The notes below the pieces were generated by a model, which was given only the letters and a program-made list of their open reading frames with translations, searched no databases and was not told the DNA's origin. This document shows positions 4,718 through 9,495 of a stretch of DNA of 9,495 nt, one piece after another. Within the stretch, counting starts at the first letter, position 1, and each line of letters opens with the position of its first letter. Origin of the DNA: Bacteroidales bacterium UBA1266 (lineage in GTDB: Bacteria; Bacteroidota; Bacteroidia; Bacteroidales; WCHB1-69); NCBI GenBank assembly GCA_002308135.1, contig DBVK01000063.1, positions 1 to 9,495 on the forward strand, read 5' to 3'. A program made the translations under genes and the position numbers.

Positions 4718-6226
4718 ATGGCATCACTGAAACAGGAACAGCAACTGAAACTGGGGCAGAAACTTTCGCCCAAGCAGATATTATTCACAAGATTGCTGGA
4801 AGTGCCCAGCTTCCAGCTGGAACAGCGCATACAACAGGAACTGGTGGATAATCCCGCATTGGAAATCGCTGATTACGAAGAGGATGAAAAGAGCCCGGAT
4901 GAGAACGTGAGGGATTCCGCAGAGGCGGAAGAGGGCTATGGCGAAGGCTCGGACGAGGCCACCGACACCGATACGTACGACTATGGCGAGGACGAAATGA
5001 TGGAGTATTTCTCCGATGACGAAAACAATAGGGACGCCTTGTACCGCAACATTTCCAACTACTCCCCCGACGATGAGGAAAGGGAAATCCCTATAGTGTC
5101 CAAAGCGAGTTTCCTGGAGTCCCTCAAACAGCAGCTGGGCATGTTCCAATTCAATGAAAACGACCAGCAGATAGCGGAATACATTCTGGGTAACATAGAC
5201 GAAAGCGGCTACCTGCAGCGCAATGCCAAGGAAATATCCAACGATCTGCTGTTCAATATGAACCTTCGTGTTCCCCAGGAAAAAATACAGGAACTCATTC
5301 AGCAGCTTATCCACCATCTCGAACCGGCGGGCGTAGGCGCCTCCGATTTGCAGGAATGCCTGCTGCTGCAATTGGAGCGATTGGAGGACAAAGCGGAGAT
5401 TCAATTGGCCAGACGCATTATTTCCAAGGCTTTTCCGGAATTCATCAAAAAGAATTACGACAAAATCCGGCAGAAAATGCACTGCAGTCCGGAAGAATTC
5501 CAAGCGGCTTTGCGCATACTGGTCCGCCTGGACCCCAAACCGGGAAACACCGGTGACGACCTGTCGCGGGAATCGGCCTACATCGCCCCTGATTTCATTG
5601 TCTATTACAACGACAAAACCGATGAAATGGAGTTGAGCCTGCCCAAATACAACATTCCCGAACTCTGCGTCCGCAAGGCGTATAAAAACCTTTTCAACGA
5701 AATACGCGAAAAGAAAAACATCAGCAAAGACGAGCGGAAAACCGCCTTGGACTTTGTCAAACAGAAGGTTACCGCAGCGGAATGGTTCATAGAGTCACTG
5801 ACCCAACGGGAGCACACGCTCTACAAAACCATGGAAAGCATCATCGAATACCAGCGCAGCTTTTTCCAAACCGGGGACGAGACAACCATTAAGCCTATGA
5901 TTCTGAAAAACATTGCAGAACGCATCGGCATGAACATTTCCACCGTTTCCCGCATCACCAGCAGCAAATACGTATTGACGCCCTACGGCATGTATCCCTT
6001 GAAGTTCTTTTTCTCCGAATCCATGGGAAAGGAAGGCGAGGAAGTTTCCTCACGGGAAATCAAACGCATTATCCAGAACACCATTCAGGAAGAGGACAAA
6101 ACGCATCCCCTCACCGATGACGACCTGCGGGGGATTCTGGAAAAACAAGGGTACAGCATTGCCCGGCGCACCGTCGCCAAATATAGAGAACAATTGGGAT
6201 TCGTCCCTTCACGCATGCGAAAATAA
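4718..6226 (+). CDS. rpoN: RNA polymerase sigma-54 factor
   Basis: The 502-residue protein shows the full sigma-54 layout. Region I (1-50) is Gln/Leu-rich (LKLGQKLSPKQILFTRLLEVPS, interrupted) and interacts with activator ATPases. Region II (about 52-125) is strongly acidic. The core-binding domain follows (ADYILGN-like IAEYILGNIDESGYL, then HHLEPAGVGASDLQECLLLQL). The DNA-binding part has the helix-turn-helix IAERIGMNISTVSRITSSKY followed by YGMYPLKFFFSES, and the RpoN box ARRTVAKYRE at 482-491, which contacts the -24 element. Sigma-54 directs core polymerase to -24/-12 (GG/GC) promoters and needs an AAA+ activator; none is encoded here. Nothing is missing compared with the family. It sits 10 bp after the kinase gene and 15 bp before pcrA, so the three are likely co-transcribed. 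Confidence 0.97.
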   Translation: MASLKQEQQLKLGQKLSPKQILFTRLLEVPSFQLEQRIQQELVDNPALEIADYEEDEKSPDENVRDSAEAEEGYGEGSDEATDTDTYDYGEDEMMEYFSDDENNRDALYRNISNYSPDDEEREIPIVSKASFLESLKQQLGMFQFNENDQQIAEYILGNIDESGYLQRNAKEISNDLLFNMNLRVPQEKIQELIQQLIHHLEPAGVGASDLQECLLLQLERLEDKAEIQLARRIISKAFPEFIKKNYDKIRQKMHCSPEEFQAALRILVRLDPKPGNTGDDLSRESAYIAPDFIVYYNDKTDEMELSLPKYNIPELCVRKAYKNLFNEIREKKNISKDERKTALDFVKQKVTAAEWFIESLTQREHTLYKTMESIIEYQRSFFQTGDETTIKPMILKNIAERIGMNISTVSRITSSKYVLTPYGMYPLKFFFSESMGKEGEEVSSREIKRIIQNTIQEEDKTHPLTDDDLRGILEKQGYSIARRTVAKYREQLGFVPSRMRK

Positions 6227-6228
6227 AC

Positions 6229-6234
6229 AGGAGG
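6229..6234 (+). promoter_or_regulatory. Shine-Dalgarno AGGAGG for the pcrA GTG start
   Basis: A perfect AGGAGG lies 7 bp before the GTG at 6242, in the 15-bp gap after the rpoN stop. It supports GTG as the start of the helicase gene. Such strong sites are uncommon in Bacteroidota and none of the other genes here has one. Confidence 0.75.
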
Positions 6235-6241
6235 TACAGCA

Positions 6242-8593
6242 GTGAATCTAACCGAAGGATTGAACGAAGCACAGGCGCAAGCCGTACAACATATTGACGG
6301 TCCCATGATGGTCATAGCGGGAGCCGGTTCCGGAAAAACAAGGGTGCTGACCCACCGTATAGCGTACCTGATCGCCCACGGGGTCTCCCCTTTCCATATT
6401 TTAGCGCTGACCTTCACAAACAAAGCGGCTGCGGAAATGCGGGACCGCATCGCCCAACTGCTGGGTGACAGCAACAGCCGCAACGTATGGATGGGCACCT
6501 TTCACTCCATTTTCAGCAAGATCCTGCATATTGAATCCTCCTACCTGGGATTCTCGTCCAAATTCACCATCTATGATACCGACGACGCCAAGAACCTGCT
6601 GAAAAGCATCGTAAAGGAAATGGGGCTGGACGAAAAGGTATACCGTCCCAACATGCTGCTTTCAACGATTTCCAATGCCAAATCCAACCTGATTTCTCCG
6701 GAGGAATACAATAACAACCACCTGATTCAGCAGGAAAACGCCCGAAAACGCGTGCCTGATATGGGAGATATCTACACCCGGTACAACAACCGCCTGCGCC
6801 GGGCCGATGCCATGGACTTTGACGACCTTTTGTTCAATATGTTCCTGCTGCTGAGGGATTTTCCGGAAATGCTGTACAAATACCAGCACAAATTCCAATA
6901 CATTCTGGTAGACGAGTACCAGGACACCAACTACGTCCAATACCAGATTGTACGCAAACTGGCGGCATTGAACGAAAACATCTGCGTGGTGGGCGACGAT
7001 GCGCAAAGCATTTATGCCTTCCGGGGGGCAAACATACAGAATATCCTGGATTTCAAGGAGGACTATCCGGATTACGAGCTGTTCAAGCTGGAGCAGAACT
7101 ACCGTTCCACCCAAAACATCCTTGCTGCGGCCAACGATGTGATACGACACAACAACAAACAAATCCCCAAAGTCATTTGGACGGACAACCAGCAGGGTGA
7201 CAAAATCAAAGTCTTCGAGACGGACGATGAACGCACGGAAGCCAAAGCCGTAGCGGACGAAATCCTGCGCAAGAAAAAGGAACTCGGATTGCAGAACAAC
7301 GATTTCGCCATACTGTACCGCACCAACGCCCAATCCCGTCCCTTGGAGGAAGCCTTTCATCTTAAAGGCCTGCCCTATCGTATATACGGCGGCATGTCCT
7401 TTTACAAACGCAAGGAAATCAAAGACGTGCTGGCGTATTACCGCCTGACCACCAACCCCAACGATGACGAGTCCCTGCGGCGCATCATCAACTACCCGCA
7501 ACGCGGCATTGGCGCTTCCACCATGGAGAAAGTCATTGCCGCCGCCATGCAGCACGGGGTTTCCCTGTGGGAATGCATCTGCCATCCGGAGCAGTACGCA
7601 TTGCAGCTTACATCCTCCACGCTGAAAAAGCTCTACGATTTCACCCAGAAAATACTGTCCTACCAGGCCCTGCTTCCCACCCAAAACGCCTTTGTGCTGG
7701 GGAAACACATTGCCGACACTTCCGGCATCACGCAAGAGCTGCGTGCCATGGAAGAGGAGCCGGAACGCTACGAGAACCTGGGGGAATTGTTCAACGCCAT
7801 GAAAGCCTTTGTGGAAAAGGAACCGGAAAACGCCATAGACATGGAGACGGGCGAAGACATGAGCAGTGTTTTCCCTTCGCTGGACGTGTTTTTGAATGAT
7901 GTTTCCCTGCTGTCCAACACAGACGAGGACGAAAAGGAGGAGAGCGACAAGATCAAGCTGATGACCATTCACGCCGCCAAAGGCCTGGAGTTCCCCTATG
8001 TGTTTGTCATTGGACTGGAAGATAACATTTTCCCTTCCTACATGATTTCCTCCCCTACGGAAATGGAAGAGGAACGCCGCTTGTTCTATGTGGCCATCAC
8101 ACGCGCGAAACGCTTTCTCAGCCTTTCTTACGCACACGCCCGCTTCATGTTCGGCAACACCAGCTACAACAGCCCCAGCCAGTTCCTGCAGGAGATATCA
8201 GACAAATACAAGGTGACAGAGCAGGTGTTCTCCACACAAGCGCCCCGGATGAAAACAGGATTCGCCTCGGATAACTGTTTCTATGACCAATCCCCACGCA
8301 CCTTTTCAAGCAAACCTAAGACCTATACGGCACCCCTGAACAAAACGCCACGACCCTCCCTTGCTTCCGCCAGCCCTCAAAAGGCGGCCGAAACACCCCA
8401 AAAACTTGGCGATATGCTGACAGATACAGCGCAAATGCACGTTGGCATGCGGGTTTTCCATGGGAAATTCGGATGCGGAACCTTAGAGGAGATTGTGGAG
8501 AAAGGGAGCAACGGCAAAGTGATCATCACCTTTGACCAATTCGGGCGCAAAACCATGCTGGTTGCCTTCGCCAAGCTGAAACAGGCGCTTTAG
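6242..8593 (+). CDS. pcrA: PcrA/UvrD-type superfamily 1A DNA helicase
   Basis: This 783-residue cytoplasmic helicase unwinds DNA 3' to 5' in nucleotide-excision and mismatch repair and clears stalled complexes. The SF1A motifs are all present: Q motif LNEAQAQAV (7-15), Walker A GAGSGKT (27-33), Ia ALTFTNKAAAEM (55-66), Ib GTFHS (85-89), II VDEYQDTN (223-230), III GDDAQSIYAFRGA (251-263), IV QNYRST (285-290), V TIHAAKGLEF (575-584) and VI AITRAKR (618-624). A Ser/Pro/Lys-rich linker (about 655-730) leads to a C-terminal Tudor-like module, GMRVFHGKFGCGTLEEI and on to the end (735-783), which in PcrA binds RNA polymerase. The length is as expected. The start is GTG, supported by an AGGAGG 7 bp upstream. 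UvrD and PcrA cannot be told apart by name here, but the C-terminal module favours PcrA. It ends 6 bp from the convergent MltF-like gene. Confidence 0.95.
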   Translation: MNLTEGLNEAQAQAVQHIDGPMMVIAGAGSGKTRVLTHRIAYLIAHGVSPFHILALTFTNKAAAEMRDRIAQLLGDSNSRNVWMGTFHSIFSKILHIESSYLGFSSKFTIYDTDDAKNLLKSIVKEMGLDEKVYRPNMLLSTISNAKSNLISPEEYNNNHLIQQENARKRVPDMGDIYTRYNNRLRRADAMDFDDLLFNMFLLLRDFPEMLYKYQHKFQYILVDEYQDTNYVQYQIVRKLAALNENICVVGDDAQSIYAFRGANIQNILDFKEDYPDYELFKLEQNYRSTQNILAAANDVIRHNNKQIPKVIWTDNQQGDKIKVFETDDERTEAKAVADEILRKKKELGLQNNDFAILYRTNAQSRPLEEAFHLKGLPYRIYGGMSFYKRKEIKDVLAYYRLTTNPNDDESLRRIINYPQRGIGASTMEKVIAAAMQHGVSLWECICHPEQYALQLTSSTLKKLYDFTQKILSYQALLPTQNAFVLGKHIADTSGITQELRAMEEEPERYENLGELFNAMKAFVEKEPENAIDMETGEDMSSVFPSLDVFLNDVSLLSNTDEDEKEESDKIKLMTIHAAKGLEFPYVFVIGLEDNIFPSYMISSPTEMEEERRLFYVAITRAKRFLSLSYAHARFMFGNTSYNSPSQFLQEISDKYKVTEQVFSTQAPRMKTGFASDNCFYDQSPRTFSSKPKTYTAPLNKTPRPSLASASPQKAAETPQKLGDMLTDTAQMHVGMRVFHGKFGCGTLEEIVEKGSNGKVIITFDQFGRKTMLVAFAKLKQAL

Positions 8594-8599
8594 GCCACG

Positions 8600-9495
8600 C
8601 TAATTGATTTCTATCAGACTGTCCCTATGGATGATGGCCTTATAGGTATCGTTCCTGTCAAGTATGGCCTGCACATAGCGTATCGTATGCCGGGCTCCAT
8701 GGTAACGGCCGTGGCGAATGGCCGGATGATGGGCATACTTCCATTCAGCCAACATCAGTAAGGCTTCCCTGATTCCGTTTGGTTCCCAGACGCTGGCGTT
8801 AAGCCCTTCCGCTTTGGCCAGGGCAATGGCGTCCACGAGGTGGCCGCTACCGGCATTGTAGGCGGCTATCACCATAGGCACAAGTTGTGCCGAGTCACAT
8901 ACCCCTTCCTTGGCTATCTTCTGCCGCAAAAAATGCAGGTAACGGCAACCGCCATTAATCTGCTGTTCCGGAGAGCTGCCGAAGCTCACCCCGAAGCGGG
9001 ATGCGGTTACTGGCGCGAGCTGCATCAACCCGTAGGTGCCCCCTTTCCCCACGATGTCATGGAGGAACCTGGACTCCTGGTACACCAAAGCGGCCAGCAG
9101 CTGCCAGTCAATGCCATAAACCGCCCCGTATTTCTTAAAATACGCGTCGTAACGGGAAATGGCCCCAAAAGGTTGGGAGTTCAGCGTATAGGCAATACGT
9201 GTGTGTTCCCGGGAAGTAGGGTCGGTGTATTTTTTGCATAGGCGGGCCCATTCTTTGGTCTTGGAATAGTCCTGAAGAAAGGTATTAATCGCTGCCAGCA
9301 TGGAATCGTTGCCTTTACGCACGGCCCAGCACAAGGGCACCCGCTTCGCCAAGGTGTCCACGACCTTGACATGGGGATACTGGTAAGCGGTGGCATGCCA
9401 ATAGCGTTCGAAATACAGGGTGGATTCCAAGCATCCGTCCTCTACGGCTTCCATCAGCTGGTAGATGGAGGCGCGGAAAAAGCGCCAGCGCAGAG
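8600..9495 (-). CDS. MltF-like lytic murein transglycosylase, N-terminus outside the window
   Basis: The frame is open to the right edge, so the start and N-terminal signal are missing; about 298 residues are visible, ending at a TAG at 8600-8602. An ATG at 9452-9454 is internal, because upstream codons continue the domain (RWRFFRASIYQL). The first 70 or so residues are the end of a periplasmic solute-binding-like (SBP_bac_3) domain: EAVEDGCLEST, then WAVRKGNDSMLAAINTFL. The C-terminal part is an SLT lysozyme-like domain with the catalytic Glu in AALVYQESRF (codon 9074-9076), then GTYGLMQLAP and VIAAYNAGSGHLVDA. This two-domain layout is that of MltF, which cleaves peptidoglycan between MurNAc and GlcNAc to give 1,6-anhydro ends. 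It acts in the periplasm, probably membrane-anchored. The gene is convergent with pcrA. Confidence 0.9.
   Translation of the reverse strand, partial: LRWRFFRASIYQLMEAVEDGCLESTLYFERYWHATAYQYPHVKVVDTLAKRVPLCWAVRKGNDSMLAAINTFLQDYSKTKEWARLCKKYTDPTSREHTRIAYTLNSQPFGAISRYDAYFKKYGAVYGIDWQLLAALVYQESRFLHDIVGKGGTYGLMQLAPVTASRFGVSFGSSPEQQINGGCRYLHFLRQKIAKEGVCDSAQLVPMVIAAYNAGSGHLVDAIALAKAEGLNASVWEPNGIREALLMLAEWKYAHHPAIRHGRYHGARHTIRYVQAILDRNDTYKAIIHRDSLIEIN

Noticed and set aside
6662..8137. Long 491-residue open frame on the minus strand opposite pcrA
   Set aside because: It is antisense to a gene with all helicase motifs, has no recognisable domains, and its composition is what reverse-reading of the helicase codons gives. 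The same applies to 870-1367, 4781-5503 and 3913-4287 on the minus strand.

Overview
The window looks like a chromosomal segment of a member of the Bacteroidota, most likely Bacteroidales. The reasons are the protein types: a RecJ C-terminus, an XRE-type regulator with an INPLWLL segment and an FFYADRTFEEFYP tail, sigma-54, a PcrA/UvrD helicase and an MltF-like transglycosylase. Starts mostly lack a Shine-Dalgarno sequence, and TAnnTTTG-type -7 boxes occur in the intergenic region. The coding DNA is close to balanced in GC, whereas the single large intergenic region is extremely AT-rich. The genus cannot be fixed from the sequence alone.

Layout. Bases 2-2429 (+) are a tight run: the 3' end of recJ, an exported von Willebrand A (vWA) domain protein starting 1 bp after the recJ stop, and an unrecognised 229-residue protein starting 3 bp after that. 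A minus-strand gene for a helix-turn-helix protein with a long Pro/Ala/Gln-rich linker (2416-3240) converges on this run and overlaps it by 14 bp. Bases 3241-3837 are a 597-bp AT-rich divergent intergenic region. Bases 3838-8593 (+) are a second tight run: a BadF/BadG-type (N-acetylglucosamine-kinase-like) ATPase, rpoN (sigma-54) and pcrA/uvrD, with gaps of 10 and 15 bp. At the right edge an MltF-like lytic transglycosylase (8600-9495, minus, N-terminus outside the window) converges on pcrA with a 6-bp gap.

The most unusual element is the divergent intergenic region. It holds 17 exact TGTAAA/TTTACA hexamers between 3247 and 3764, 13 of them extended to TGTAAAT. They are arranged as a mirror: all four sites on the regulator side read TGTAAA towards the regulator gene, and 11 of 13 on the other side read TGTAAA towards the kinase-rpoN-pcrA run. 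Three sites lie exactly 10 bp apart, and two sets form perfect inverted repeats. A perfect TAnnTTTG box for the regulator gene lies among the first sites. I infer a multi-site operator array, perhaps bound by the adjacent helix-turn-helix protein and able to control both itself and the sigma-54/helicase run. The binding protein is not shown by the sequence.

The remaining genes are recognisable housekeeping functions: DNA repair (RecJ, PcrA), transcription (RpoN), sugar phosphorylation or muropeptide salvage (kinase) and cell-wall turnover (MltF-like). The exceptions are the vWA protein and its small partner, whose job is unknown.
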